The notes under the pieces were generated by a model. It did not search any database. It was not told the DNA's origin and saw only the letters and a list, made by a program, of their open reading frames with translations. A stretch of 64,000 bases of DNA from Prosapia bicincta (taxonomy: Eukaryota > Arthropoda > Insecta > Hemiptera > Cercopidae), in contig JBAIZL010000006.1 in the NCBI GenBank assembly GCA_036971475.1, positions 137,201,231-137,265,230 of the forward strand, given 5' to 3'. Both the position numbers and the translations under genes were made by a program. This document shows positions 22,092 to 31,230 of this stretch, in pieces (position 1 is the stretch's first letter; every line of letters begins with the position of its first letter).

Positions 22092-24132
22092 TAATATAAA
22101 TAATAATAAAAATGTAAACATAATAAAGGGGACATATTCTATACTAATACCATGAAACAAGATAATCATGGTAATTCAAAGGTTAGGTAAAATTAAAAAT
22201 AATAAATCCTGTTAAAATAAATCAAATAATAATAAGTAATTCTAAATTAAAACGGATAATAAAAAATTTATAGTTTTGCAATTAGCTGTGTTTTCATTTA
22301 ATATAAAATAAGTTCACTAGGTATCCGTGTATAGTCTTTAAGTCACAAGTGTCTCTCAAAGATTCCACTACCCCGAAAGGAGCTTAAAGTGGCTTATGGC
22401 AGGCTAATTGGTTTTCATAAAAAATTCAGGAGTTGGTTCTCCTGAGAGGTTTATTCCCTGAGATACAGGTCTCGAATCAAGGTTCGTAGTCAAGGGATAA
22501 ACCATTACTCTCTTACGGACAAGGTGTGGTCAGAGGAAGACAGGTGAAGAGTAAGAGAAAACGCTAGTCGGAGGGGAAAGCAGCGGTGGGAAGGTAAAAA
22601 TCAGTGAGAAAATGCATCCAACCTACAAATTTTGAAGAGCCAAAAATGAAATTTGAAAGTTTTGTAGACCTGGAATTTTTCACACATTTAGATTCAAAGA
22701 TTGTATAAATGGTTAAAATAGAAGTTTTTCTTGCTTTAAATGCTTGGAAAAAAGATACCTATAATTTTGATAAACTGAGTACATACAAAAAACAGGAAAG
22801 CCCTCATCTTCATACCGTGAATAAATACCATTTAGATATACCATGGATAAAGCTTTTAGATCCTTCCTACAAAAAAATCTATATAAAGTTCTACGTAGAG
22901 GTAGGCTTTTTGTATGGTTATATCAGTTTAAAATATTTCTTTCCATTTTTTTAAAAACAATTTTGATAGAATTTTATAGTTTTTTTATTTTTAAGTAAAT
23001 AAAAAAAAATAATAAACAGCAAGTAAAACATGTACACAAAACTCACAAATTAGTCATTTATTTACTCAGACGCGTTTCAATGACAAAGTCATCATCATCA
23101 GTGAGTGTTGGTACTACAAACTCTAACTTCAATTAGTTAGAGTTTGTAGAAGCAACTTCACTGAAGATGATGACTTTGTCATTGAAACGCGTCTGAGTAA
23201 ATAAATGTTTAATTTGTAAGTTTTGTGTACATCATTTATTTGTTATTAACATAAACCTCACAAGCTAAGCTCAAAGAATGGTTGGTAATTTTTAATTGTT
23301 TAAGTATTTCTCTATTCTAGACAAATAAACCTTTTTTATTTTTATAAGAGTTTAAATGTAAAATTTTGTTATATTTTATAAACAAATTTTGAGTCATAAC
23401 TAAACTTGGCAGAGTGAAGAAAACTTGAACCTATTTTTAAAAATGCTTCAATTTTTGGTAAATATCACTGAACTTCATAATGTCTGAAACCAAAACCAAC
23501 TTATGTCACAAGTCTAGCCGTTTAAATTGATCACACAATTGTAGCCTAGTTTGTAAGCGTAGCAGCTGAGAATATTCTAGCCTACATTTATCAAGTCTAG
23601 TAAACAAACCTCGAATCACCTCGGCATGAACCTAAACATAAACAACAGTGAGTCAAATACGTCAGAACATATAACACAGATCGATAAGAGACAAGCAGAT
23701 CCCCCACAACAATGTACTAGTAAGTGGGATCCCCACTGTCACTGGGTCCTAAGAAAATACTTTATTCTACACAATTATATAAAGTGTGCATTTTCTAATG
23801 TCACTAATTTACAACTATATACAAAATTTCATTTTGATGACATCACTAGATCTACGATTCCCCACAAGAGGCACTAAGTGCTTGCATCTGGCCAAGTGTC
23901 CACTATCACATATAGGGGTGCTTGTTAGTAATAGTTAAGTTCAACGCTTTTTGAAATTTTTTGATTAGATAGAACACTGACAGATTTACCTTGATAATAA
24001 TACATATTCAACAAATACAGTACATATTAATTAAATAAATGACAACTTTTAAATATATTTATTTACCATCTTTGGGCAGCTTCATCACAGTAGATAATAG
24101 AGCTGGTCTGGCAGTCTGCTGCTCTCTATCAC
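10697..24132 (-). CDS. ATXN7: ataxin-7 homologue, SAGA deubiquitinase-module subunit (partial, four exons)
   Basis: Four minus-strand exons join in frame: 24132-24067, 16345-16241, 13826-13558 and 11125-10697. All visible borders are GT-AG, and the phases match at each junction (1, 1, 0). Together they encode KLPKDDMRLFGLCPEREPF, a VVCEMC...HHMESRHKKP zinc-finger-like segment, a basic Pro/Lys-rich linker, a Pro-rich stretch and an SCA7 domain. Ataxin-7 anchors the Ubp8/USP22 deubiquitinase module to the SAGA coactivator in the nucleus; the SCA7 domain of family members contacts nucleosomes. The start codon and C-terminus are not seen: the first exon has an incomplete codon at its 5' side, and the last ends at a donor. 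Introns of 7.7, 2.4 and 2.4 kb are packed with mobile elements. Confidence 0.88.
11126..11739. other. intron sequence without recognised feature
   Basis: About 600 bp of AT-rich ataxin-7 intron. A 73-codon minus-strand frame at 11253-11474 has no recognisable domain and is not annotated. Confidence 0.5.
11740..13330 (+). pseudogene. Helitron Rep/helicase-type protein relic
   Basis: Scattered frames across 1.6 kb match the N-terminal half of Helitron replication-helicase proteins in the right order. First come Arg/Glu-rich repeats (REPRLLQVR), then PPEPLEQLILKLQSKHFLDN and FLFTSFGAKQVLEDN. Then comes the Helitron_like_N block (HEPTNQYIDRYNDPIVNEVP, GPRDIIF), then AVDMKAKMITEWLNYIR and a GSPRYGSIHEKTQD segment. 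Frameshifts and stops separate these pieces and no helicase motifs remain. It lies opposite in sense to ataxin-7, inside an intron. The TC and CTRR ends of a Helitron were not identified. Confidence 0.8.
11801..12019. repeat. 110-bp tandem duplication within the Helitron relic
   Basis: Two adjacent copies (from 11801 and 11911) are nearly identical and share CTCGCCTC.TGCAAGTAAGACC and the following sequence. They fall in the repeated Arg/Glu-rich N-terminal region, where Helitron proteins often carry tandem peptide repeats, so the duplication may be ancestral. Confidence 0.85.
13558..13826 (-). CDS. ATXN7: ataxin-7 homologue exon, basic linker
   Basis: A 269-nt exon with acceptor TTTTTTTGTTTACAG and donor GTAAGA. 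The first residues, (E)SRHKKPAQPAAPPALL, complete the zinc-finger region; the rest is a Lys- and Val-rich linker ending KEKIPLNPK at a codon boundary. The next exon in the series also starts in phase 0. Low-complexity linkers are usual between the conserved blocks of this family. Confidence 0.83.
14185..14229 (-). ncRNA. small hammerhead ribozyme motif (PLE type)
   Basis: Read on the minus strand: stem I arm CCTT, core CUGAGGA, one extra base, stem II AGTTAC/GTAACT, GAAA, stem III (AUG-UA-CAU), cleavage base A, then stem I return AGGG. All elements of a minimal type-I hammerhead are present, with a very short stem III. It sits in an ataxin-7 intron upstream of a LINE relic. No self-cleavage evidence is available. 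Confidence 0.65.
14395..15235 (+). pseudogene. LINE 3' relic: RNase H plus terminal CCHC-like segment
   Basis: Frames read DWILVYTDGSAVKHISGAGF with the catalytic YTDGS, then FDVEIAAIVQAAEKL with the conserved Glu. After a disrupted stretch come SHIGHEGNERADQLAKKG (the terminal RNase H Asp), SLPRVEAVTRFRMLTGQDYL and CPLCNRQKMDAPHLQHCKMW. This order is typical of the 3' end of RNase H-bearing non-LTR retrotransposons. A 70-90 bp foreign or degenerate stretch interrupts the RNase H domain near 14620-14760. The reverse transcriptase is missing, so the copy is 5'-truncated. Confidence 0.82.
15236..16140. other. AT-rich intron without recognised feature
   Basis: About 900 bp of ataxin-7 intron with stops in all frames. 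No repeat or domain was recognised. Confidence 0.5.
16241..16345 (-). CDS. ATXN7: ataxin-7 homologue exon, N-terminal zinc-finger segment
   Basis: A 105-nt exon with acceptor TTCTTTTTAG and donor GTGAGT. It encodes DMRLFGLCPEREPFSVVVCE, then MCLNSVTPQGLLHHM. Cys-x2-Cys and the His residues completed by the next exon (ESRH) match the ataxin-7 family finger that binds the deubiquitinase module. The last base completes a Glu codon with the following exon. Confidence 0.87.
16391..17512 (-). mobile_element. pogo/Tigger-like DNA transposon remnant, TA-flanked
   Basis: The element runs from CAGTAGAGTCTCAATAATTC to its imperfect complement GAATTTTGAGACTCTACTG, with TA on both sides (16389-16390 and 17513-17514), as for the Tc1/mariner superfamily. 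At 1122 bp it is roughly half a complete pogo-like element. The interior contains the C-terminal end of a pogo transposase on the minus strand. It lies in the long ataxin-7 intron. A related terminus occurs alone near 33.4 kb. Confidence 0.82.
16880..17215 (-). pseudogene. pogo/Tigger transposase C-terminal relic
   Basis: Translation gives DDILALYLPASVTSLIQPMD, then QCVLECMKQ, matching the LPPNTTSLIQPMDQGVI box of Tigger/jerky proteins. A frame change leads to FLEIITVKGVAYWIAWS and SKSWNKAL, matching the following INLKDxxYWVAEAW...SWNK region. The DNA-binding domains and most catalytic residues are missing. Confidence 0.75.
17515..18260. other. AT-rich intron without recognised feature
   Basis: Mostly A/T sequence with short frames only. 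No domain or repeat was recognised. Confidence 0.5.
18502..18750. repeat. foldback repeat with about 119-bp arms
   Basis: The left arm (18502-18620) and right arm (18631-18750) are imperfect complements around a 10-nt centre. They share CAACTGTTGTTGGGTT at the axis, ATTTTATGCACT in the middle and AATGAACGGAT/ACTCCAGATAAT further out. The arms differ enough to be old. A segment starting near 18265 resembles the 5' end of a Tc1/mariner-like element followed by ATGTTTTCTAATGAT, so this may be a rearranged inverted copy. Confidence 0.85.
18780..19665 (-). pseudogene. LINE reverse-transcriptase relic (N-terminal half of RT)
   Basis: Minus-strand frames read SALSSRKDFAPGPDSIVYCI, then TWLEATVIPLLKPGKEKTNP, SSYRPICLTSALCKLLQKVV and NRRLVCYLETNKL. 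A frameshifted part reads DMAWRRGILSTLKSWDKEGN. These are RT motifs 0-3 of RNase H-type or Jockey-type LINEs. Several stops are present and the YADD box is missing. It ends beside the foldback repeat near 18.78 kb. Confidence 0.85.
19666..20960. other. AT-rich intron; no gene recognised
   Basis: About 1.3 kb within the long ataxin-7 intron. The 62-codon frame at 19917-20105 has no recognisable domain. Confidence 0.5.
20971..21002 (+). promoter_or_regulatory. candidate Inr-DPE core promoter
   Basis: A TCAGA initiator-like motif places +1 at 20971, and GGTCG falls exactly at +28 to +32, fitting the DPE consensus RGWYV. The surrounding 20.65-21.2 kb is less AT-rich than its neighbours and contains an ATTGGTTAAAA box upstream. 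A GTAAGA donor-like site follows at about 21041. It could drive a TE or a non-coding transcript antisense to ataxin-7. Short motifs like these arise by chance. Confidence 0.3.
21640..21999. repeat. 180-bp tandem duplication
   Basis: Two adjacent copies, starting GATTGTTTGTTAAAAGG at 21641 and again at 21821, match almost base for base to AAGCAAG.ATTTTT. Very few differences indicate a recent event. No coding content. Confidence 0.93.
22034..22091. repeat. (TA)n(TG)n microsatellite
   Basis: An uninterrupted TA run passes directly into a TG run. Confidence 0.97.
22092..23059. other. intron without recognised gene
   Basis: Includes a less AT-rich patch at 22.35-22.58 kb of unknown nature and an 81-codon frame at 22709-22954 without recognisable domain. 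Confidence 0.45.
23064..23106 (-). ncRNA. small hammerhead ribozyme motif, well conserved
   Basis: Minus-strand reading: stem I ACTCA, core CUGAUGA, one extra U, stem II GAUGAC/GUCAUU with UUU loop, GAAA, a minimal stem III (A-U and C-G pairs around GC), cleavage triplet GUC, then stem I return UGAGU. Stem I pairs perfectly over 5 bp. All invariant core bases are present. Confidence 0.72.
23156..23198 (+). ncRNA. small hammerhead ribozyme motif, opposite arm
   Basis: Core CUGAAGA (the fifth position is free in CUGANGA), the same stem II as its partner, GAAA, the 2-bp stem III around GC, cleavage triplet GUC and return arm UGAGU. Stem I is weaker because the 5' arm reads CTTCA. Confidence 0.6.
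24067..24132 (-). CDS. ATXN7: ataxin-7 homologue exon, DREQQT...KLPKD
   Basis: A 66-nt exon. The acceptor reads TACTTTCAG and the donor GTAAAT. It begins two bases into a codon, encodes 21 residues starting DREQQTARPALL and ending VMKLPKD, and leaves one base. That base joins the next exon to give KDDMRLFG, matching the family pattern before the first zinc finger. The upstream exon with the start codon was not found within the window. Confidence 0.8.
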
Positions 24133-25690
24133 CTGAAAGTACACATCATTAATGTTATTATTTTTAATGCAGACAAATGTCATAAAGCAAATTTACTCGC
24201 CAAAGGAGTGATATATCCCTTTCTTTACTCTGTAAAACATCCCCCCTACATAAAATAATAAACTTTATATTAACATTCATTTCAAATTTTACAAACATAA
24301 AAAGTCTGTAAAAAATTTTTAACTGATATTTTTACTAACAGAGAACTGATTGATGAAAATACATCTTATATACCTATGCAGATATTAGCCTCCTTCTTCA
24401 TATAGTTCCAGAAATGATTAAACAACTTGCCGTATAATTTTATCCTGATATCACTCTCCTTTAGATGTATACAGACAAATACCTTCCAGACATAACAATA
24501 CTCCCTATTTCTGTGTTAATATTCCTAATGCTAATAAATCCCCACCCTCTTTAGGAATTCTATCCACACAGCTTATTTAACACATACTATTATCAATTAA
24601 CAGGTTTAATTTAAAATGTATTACAAAGTTTTCAATTAAAATTTTATGAAAATGTACACAATACATTTTTTTACATAACTAACGAATATGTCCTAATTTG
24701 TTATTGGAGATGGTTTTCTCATAACAATAGTAATAATCATAATAATAATGTGAATAAATTCACTTTAAAGAAAAATATGTACCAAAATTTTCATATGATT
24801 ACCAATCAGGAAGTTTACTCTACAATATAAAAATAATTCAGTAGACAAAAGTTACAGTTAAATAAGAAATGACTAATAGCCATAAAAAAGTATGGATTAA
24901 GTACAAACACACAAAAAAGGTGGATGGGGTACCATAAAAACAAAGAGAATGACTCTTTTAAAAAATATTTTGAAACTAAATTTCTGAACAAAGAAGCTAT
25001 CACAAAATTATTCATTTGAAGATCTGTTGAATATTTCTGCAGGAAAATAGGAATTCAATAACAGAAAATAATTTATATTACATTGTTAAAAAATGCAGTT
25101 TTACCGTAAAAACATATGAAGTTCATCATCCTCATTTTTTGACCCATTTGTTACCATTCAAAGTTGTTATTAACACAATTTATCACACAAGATTTTCATA
25201 ACACAATTTTTTAAGCATAACTGGTTTGGTTGAAATAAAATATTCTTGCACGAGATATCAAAACATACAAATCAAAATCTTTCAGGTATAAAAATTATAA
25301 AATACTGTAAACTTTATTGAAGCACTATTTTCTTTGCAATATTCCGTTTTAAATTCAGAAGAGTAACCTTTTGAATTTAACCCTATATGTAGTCCTTTCT
25401 CACCCTGACTTCAACAGTAAAACCTTGTATCCTATGAATAGTTTTTTAATCACATTTTTATTGGTTTTATGATATCATTTGTGATTAGCATATAACTGGT
25501 AATAACAGCTGAGACTTTTAGTGTTCCAAATTTATATATATCTGGTCCAAGTGAGGATTGCTGTAATGTAGACAAATACAGTGTCACGGTATGGAATCTC
25601 TATAGGAGAAATCTTGAGTAGGCGAAGCTGGGCGGAATAGCTTTACCAGAGGATGAAGAAGACTTATTTTATAATATTTGGGGTTTTCCA
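24133..25690. other. AT-rich sequence upstream of the last visible ataxin-7 exon
   Basis: No exon or repeat was recognised. The 5' part of ataxin-7 must lie here unrecognised or beyond the window. Confidence 0.45.
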
Positions 25691-25694
25691 TTAA

Positions 25695-26334
25695 CCCATT
25701 GGTTGTCACTTTACCAGAGCCTGGTATAACCTGAGAATTCCTATTAATTTGCCACTTTTAAAGACTTACAACTTTTTTGTTTATAATTATGTAGAATCTT
25801 TCAGGACCTATTACTTGAAATGTATACTTCATAAAACTACTATTATAATTTTATATATTTATTTAAATGTGTGTTGACTATAACTAAAATTGTTTTCAGG
25901 CTTGATAAGGGCAACAAATTAGTTGCCGAAACATTGTACTAAATAAATAAACTTTTGACTCGATACTCAACCTGTCTAATCATTTATTCAATAGTTCTCT
26001 TGAGTGTTCAAATAAACATCAATAGAACTAAATCTGTCATATTTCACTTTAGTGTAAATCCTGATGCAACATTGTTTACACCGAACACAATCTCAAAACT
26101 TCAAACGATTTTAAGTTATTATATTGTATTTCTAGAAATCTTATTCACTCTAAGAAACAAAATATTTATAGAACAAATATCGCTGATTCATCTAGTAACA
26201 ATAATCGTCCCGGCAAATGCTGTGATACAGTAGAAAAACGTGAAACTACTAGGGGCTACACTGGACGGAACAGTTCAGGCGTCAAGGCACTGCAACAGTA
26301 CGACGGAAATGTTCCGTCCAAGTATGTCAATGGG
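25695..26334. mobile_element. piggyBac-like non-autonomous element, TTAA-flanked
   Basis: TTAA at 25691-25694 and 26335-26338 bound a 640-bp segment whose ends are CCCATTGGTTGTC and the complement of CCCATTGACATAC, a short imperfect inverted repeat. No transposase is present. A PLE terminal fragment lies inside, which would be a nested insertion. Short ends make the call moderate. Confidence 0.5.
25895..26020 (+). repeat. PLE terminal fragment with hammerhead-like fold
   Basis: Sequence from CTTGATAAGGGCAAC through GTTGCCGAAAC and AAATAAAC...TTGACTCGATA closely matches 62.79-62.91 kb, the end of another PLE. The stem GGCAAC/GTTGCC precedes GAAA as in hammerheads, but the 5' core reads UUGAUAA instead of CUGANGA, so cleavage is doubtful. 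Confidence 0.6.
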
Positions 26335-26338
26335 TTAA

Positions 26339-27233
26339 ATCATCTTCTGTGCCTGGCAATAACACAATAAGACTCAATGATTGAAACTATAATTTATAAC
26401 AATGAAATACAAGCAAACCAATGTTCAGGTTACCTCCCATAGTTATAGCAGTTCCATGGTAAATAAAACAACAGATTCTTCATTTTTGTTCAAACTACTT
26501 CTTCTAAATCCCAAACTGTAGTAATAACATGATTTAATACTACATCAATATAGAATTTTGAACAAGATCTTAAGATATGTAATTCATTAAATTAGTTACA
26601 CACTTTTGAGAGAAACATGTCAATTTAAAAAACACGGTTTCGATCCAAACAATGTTTTGCCATTGATGACTAATTTTAATAATCCTTACCACTTATTTCT
26701 TGAGACATGTATAACATTTTATAAAATATATTACAGATTTATAACCTTGAGATTCATAACACATAAGACTTCTCAATCACATGATATCTCTTATGCATAA
26801 AATAAAAACAATTCTACTTTTTTTGAAAAAGTGCCGATAGTTTTATTTGTAACATTATGTGGCACTGTACTTTAGTATCCATAAAAAAATAACACACATA
26901 TTTAATTTCACATATACTATAACATATTACAACGATTTAAATAATGCATAATTTCAAGCTTTCTATACAATTATTAACATGTGAATTAACACAATGCTTA
27001 AGGCTACAACTCATTAAATGTTTGTAATGTTTACTACTGCCATTATTCAATGTGATTCCTTAATTGATTTTAGTATTAATTTCCAATTAAAAACAAATGT
27101 AAAACATATCAGTATCCTTTTCATTAGCTCAAAATAAATTATTCGCCATTTACATTGATGAAAAGGAGAATATATCAAATGATAAAGGCATAGTGTAAAT
27201 ATTAAGTAAAAAGTGTAATTGAGACAATGTATA
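26339..27233. other. AT-rich sequence without recognised feature
   Basis: Short frames only, no domain recognised. Confidence 0.5.
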
Positions 27234-28562
27234 CAGTGCCGGCAAAAAAGTTTAGGGACACCCCTACATTTATATGTTTTTGCTATTGTCCTAAAACTTT
27301 CTGCCAATCATATATTAGTAACTTACCAATGAATTGGGCATGAAAAGTTACGATTTTCCTGAAATTTTCATTCATTTATAAGTAAGGGTTGGCAAATTAT
27401 AAATTTTTTTCCCATTTTAAAATTTTTGAGGAAACCCCTGTTTTTTTCCAATTAAAAATGTATAATAAAAAAAATACACATCTGATTCAAATGATACTTT
27501 GTACACATGTTTAGCATAACATTTAGAATGTAAATATGCATTATTTATTATTTACAAAAATTCACCTCTCATTTGGTACCAGGTTAACTTTGCTTTAGAT
27601 TTTCAGATTTTTCAGTATAAAATTCTCACATTTCAATAGCGAATATCTAGTGAACGGGGCCACTTGGAGCGGAACTGACTGTATCGTTGTGTTCCTCGCG
27701 TCATGGCTAGGCGGGGGGACATGTCCTCGCGCATCTGTTGTTGTTCAGACGTTCCTCAATTGTGCTGACATAACCCTACTTGTTCAGTGCGCTTTTCTAG
27801 TGTTGATTCCCAAAAACATGGGTCGCTCATCTGTGACTGTTGAAGTTAGGTGACAAATTGTTGGTATGCATAAAACCGGCATGACGTACAGAGCAATTGG
27901 ACATGCATTGAACGTTTCTAAGACTTGTGTTGAGAACACTGTGAATAAATTTAAGAAGATGGGTACTGTCATCGATGCTCCTAGAAGCGGACGTCCCCGT
28001 AAGACGACACCTCGCCAAGATCGCAAGCTGCTTAATAGCAGCTGTTGAAGGCTCAGTCAACAGCACATCTTACTGCAAGATCATGGAAGAAGTAATGCTT
28101 CTCTCAGCTGCAAGGTTGCTTGGTGAAAATTTCATTTTTCAGCAAGACAATGCCCCCTGCCACAAATCCCGTCAAACCATGGCATGGTTTCACGATCAAG
28201 ATGTAGAAATTCTCCCTTGGCCAGCCCGAAGCCCTGATTTAAATCCTTTTGAAAACATATGGAATACTATGGGTATGGGGTTGGCCAAAAAGAAGCCTAC
28301 CAACAAGAACGAGCTCAAGCTAATGATCGCTCAACTCTGGAAAGACATCAGCAAGGAAGAGTGCAGAAATCTCATTGACACGATGCCAGACAGTGTAAAA
28401 AGCTGCTACAAGGCCAAAGGCGGGCCAATAGACTATTAAGTTCATAGTTTCTTGTTTTTTTCTCAATTTTTCAATTTGACTTTCATTTTTTGTATAAATG
28501 AATTGACTTAAAGCTAAAAGTTGTACTTTTTTCGCCTGTCCCTAAACTTTTTGCCGGCACTG
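27234..28562 (+). mobile_element. Tc1-family transposon, internally deleted
   Basis: Terminal inverted repeats beginning CAGTGCCGGCAAAAA, followed by GTTTAGGGACA, bound 1329 bp. Each end is flanked by TA (27232-27233 and 28563-28564). One transposase relic runs in the plus direction. The termini are nearly identical, so the insertion is relatively young. Confidence 0.95.
27818..28439 (+). pseudogene. Tc1 transposase with in-frame stop and central deletion
   Basis: From ATG at 27818 the frame gives MGRSSVTVEVR, a stop, then a paired-type helix-turn-helix (GMTYRAIGHALNVSKTCVEN) and the SGRPRKTTPRQDRKL linker. A deletion near 28.03-28.05 kb then joins, in another frame, to VEGSVNSTSYCKIM, FIFQQDNAPCHKS (second catalytic Asp) and PWPARSPDLNPFENIW (catalytic Glu of DDE). 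The missing part, about 100-130 residues, includes the first catalytic Asp. The C-terminus to GGPIDY is intact. Not functional. Confidence 0.92.
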
Positions 28563-28564
28563 TA

Positions 28565-30650
28565 ATATGTTCAATAAATAGAAAACACAAAATTTTATAT
28601 TTATTTTAAATAAATAAAATGATACTGCTGTATTTAATAAAAATTTTAAATCACAGAAAAATAAAAACAAAAATGTTTTGGGGGGCGTTTTTCATTATGC
28701 TCATGGGTTAATTAAAGGACACAAACACAATTTTGCTCTTACCTCATATGCAGCTCATTAAACTATTTGTGATTAAAATACATGACAAACTTGTGAAGTT
28801 TTTTATTATATTTATATTATAACTCAGTAATAACCTTCATTTTTGTTGTCACAGTCTAAAAAACTGTTAATAATATGAATGATATCTGTCAAATAATACA
28901 TACATACCCACATATTAAACTTTTTTCTTAGATTATATTGGTTTAAAATATGGTGGCATAATTTTGTTATAAAAATTATAAAAGCAATAATTATATATAT
29001 AACGTGGGTGTTCCTCCTACACAACTTTATACAAAAGTTATACACTACCAACTCGTCTGTATTTATTTCCTTTTTCTTCATTCAATTTGATTATCTATGG
29101 AGGGTAAGAAAAGGATTATGAATGTCAGACCCGGATGAAGGTATTATATCACCAAGTCTGGGATGCGTGGAAGGCTAATTGGTGACATAGATAAAACAGA
29201 TATTCTCATTCATAGAATAGTCAATATACTGCTACTTTGAAGGAGTTCAACGGATTGAAATTCATTACCAATTTACAGAAATGTATAGAGTTGTGTAGAG
29301 ATGTAAAAACAATCAAAAGTGGTATAAAATTTACAATTGGTTTTACTGAAATTCATGATGAACAAAGAGGCAGAGATTATTAATTTCCAACAAAATGTCA
29401 CAAAGGCTGAGCAAGCAATATGTGAAGATTGACAGATAACTCTGGATAAATTCTTGAGTTTTGGTCCTTAAGATTCCCTCAAGCACCAATTAGTTGCTTT
29501 TTCAGAAGATGTGAACAAGATGGTTACCACAAATTCTAATGAAACTGCCTTGTGGTGCTTGGAAGTAACTTTCGGACACACACGGAAAGTCTATTAATTC
29601 TGAACGCTTTGTTTGCCATTACGTAGACAAACAGTACAATTGTTTGGACTCTACTGTCATTGGAGACCACTTTCTTTTCAAACCAAGAAACTGTGCTAAA
29701 GGATCGAAATTGGTATTGTTGGTAGACATTTTGCTGATAAGCCCACAATAAAAGCTGACAGATACTGCAAATCTTTGAAAAAACTAGACCTGAAACTCAA
29801 AATTGGAGAACAAAAAAGTTGAGCACGGAAATAAGCACTCTTTATAATCATTGCTATCTGATAAAAATTTTAATGGAATATCATCACCCCTCTGTCAGCT
29901 CAGCTTCAGCTGCCCACCCTCGTAAGAGCTATGTTGTCATTGAGTGTTGCCAGTTCCTTGTGTCACTTTCTACATAAATCTGGTTTTGAAAAACCAAGAA
30001 ATAGGTTTTGAAACCTGTTTGATAAAAAAAAGTGTGACTTTGCTCCTTAGTCAACACTATAGTTTAGGTGATCTGCAGTAACTGTGTTGTAAAAATGATA
30101 TTTCATCATAAAATGGTTTAGTATAAGAAAAAAAATTAGGCACATCAATTGATAACTGTGAGCAAAAACTGAGTCAGCATTTCTTAATTTGTTTTTACGT
30201 AAGTTACTTACAAGTATAAACAAAACAAGAAGAAAGTAATTTTAAATGTTCCAAATCATAAATAGTGGTTGAAAATAAGATAGTTGATCAGCATAGAAAA
30301 ACAGCCTCAGTTTAGAAACACACTCCTTCGTCTAAACATTCTTCAAGAATGAATGTACTATTCTATACTACACTGCTTACCTGTCGCGAGTTGCTGCAAC
30401 ATCAGAAGAAATAAATGTCAAGGATACTCATTATGAAAAACTTCAGTTTAAATTGTGTTTGAAAATAGATTTATTTACATTAAGAAAACATTCCAAACTA
30501 TTGTTTTAAATATATTTGTTTACTCGAGTGCTTTTGGATAGTTACATCTCCCAATATAATTCTTATCATCTTTCAAGTTGTACAAGAAACTGAATTCATG
30601 AAATCTAGGCTTATAATTATGGTCTATGAAAAAAAAACTATACCCATTGA
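28565..30650. other. AT-rich sequence; no gene recognised
   Basis: About 2 kb. A region at 29.1-29.8 kb has slightly protein-like fragments on the plus strand, but no family was recognised. Other frames are short. Confidence 0.45.
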
Positions 30651-30651
30651 T

Positions 30652-30653
<2 letters not shown>

Positions 30654-30712
<59 letters not shown>
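30654..30712. repeat. poly(A) followed by (TA)n
   Basis: An A run of about 31 passes into TA repeats. A second TA cluster lies at 30748-30776. Confidence 0.95.
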
Positions 30713-30715
<3 letters not shown>

Positions 30716-30998
30716 GTTAATAAATTACTAATTTTGAGTAATTTTATATATATATATATATTATATATATATATATTAGGTTAGTTCTAGTAAAGCTTAC
30801 TTAGGAATTTAGGTTAAGCAACCACTAAAAGCTAAAACTGCCTAAAACTCATCTCTGAAACGAATGCTTATGAATAAAAAAACATTATAGAGATTAGGCT
30901 ACTGCCCTACTTTGTCTACAACAACTTAAAGCAACTGTGGCGTAAATGTTTATATTAATTAAAACAACCTCTCACCACAAATTCAACAAATTTTATTT

Positions 30999-31045
30999 TA
31001 ACCTTATGTACATTTCGACTACAAAGTAATCATCTTCAGAGGTAT
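30999..31045 (-). ncRNA. small hammerhead ribozyme motif
   Basis: Minus-strand reading: stem I ACCT, core CUGAAGA, one extra U, stem II GAUUAC/GUAGUC with UUU loop, GAAA, stem III AUG-UA-CAU, cleavage base A, return arm AGGU. The same architecture as at 14.2 kb with different but compensated stem sequences. Confidence 0.7.
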
Positions 31046-31230
31046 TTTTACAAATAACTCTACTTTGTCTAGTTGAAACTATTAATGTACATTAAAGTAT
31101 AATTTAAAAAAACCCAATTTCAATCAATAGTTTTTAACCTTCCTTTGTTTTCTTAACCAAACCAATCTCATCTAACTTTTTAGAAACTATCTACAAAATA
31201 CCTAATTTATACTTATTTTGTAACATGGTA

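Larger units (their letters stand above)
23060..23205. repeat. palindromic element with a hammerhead motif on each arm
   Basis: The sequence from TTTACTCAGACGCG to its complement at the other end forms a long inverted repeat of about 146 bp. A second internal palindrome near the axis is AAACTCTAAC...GTTAGAGTTT. Each arm reads outward as a hammerhead-like unit. PLE termini are known to occur in inverted arrangements, which is the likely origin. Confidence 0.85.

Noticed and set aside
22440..22520. tRNA- or SINE-like box B (GGTTCGTAGTC)
   Set aside because: No convincing A box at the right distance and no cloverleaf fold.
23626..23877. 83-codon open frame
   Set aside because: No domain, no splice context and low coding character; it lies in an ataxin-7 intron on the opposite strand.
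29090..29830. Possible degraded transposase
   Set aside because: Fragments look slightly protein-like, but no family signature was recognised on either strand.
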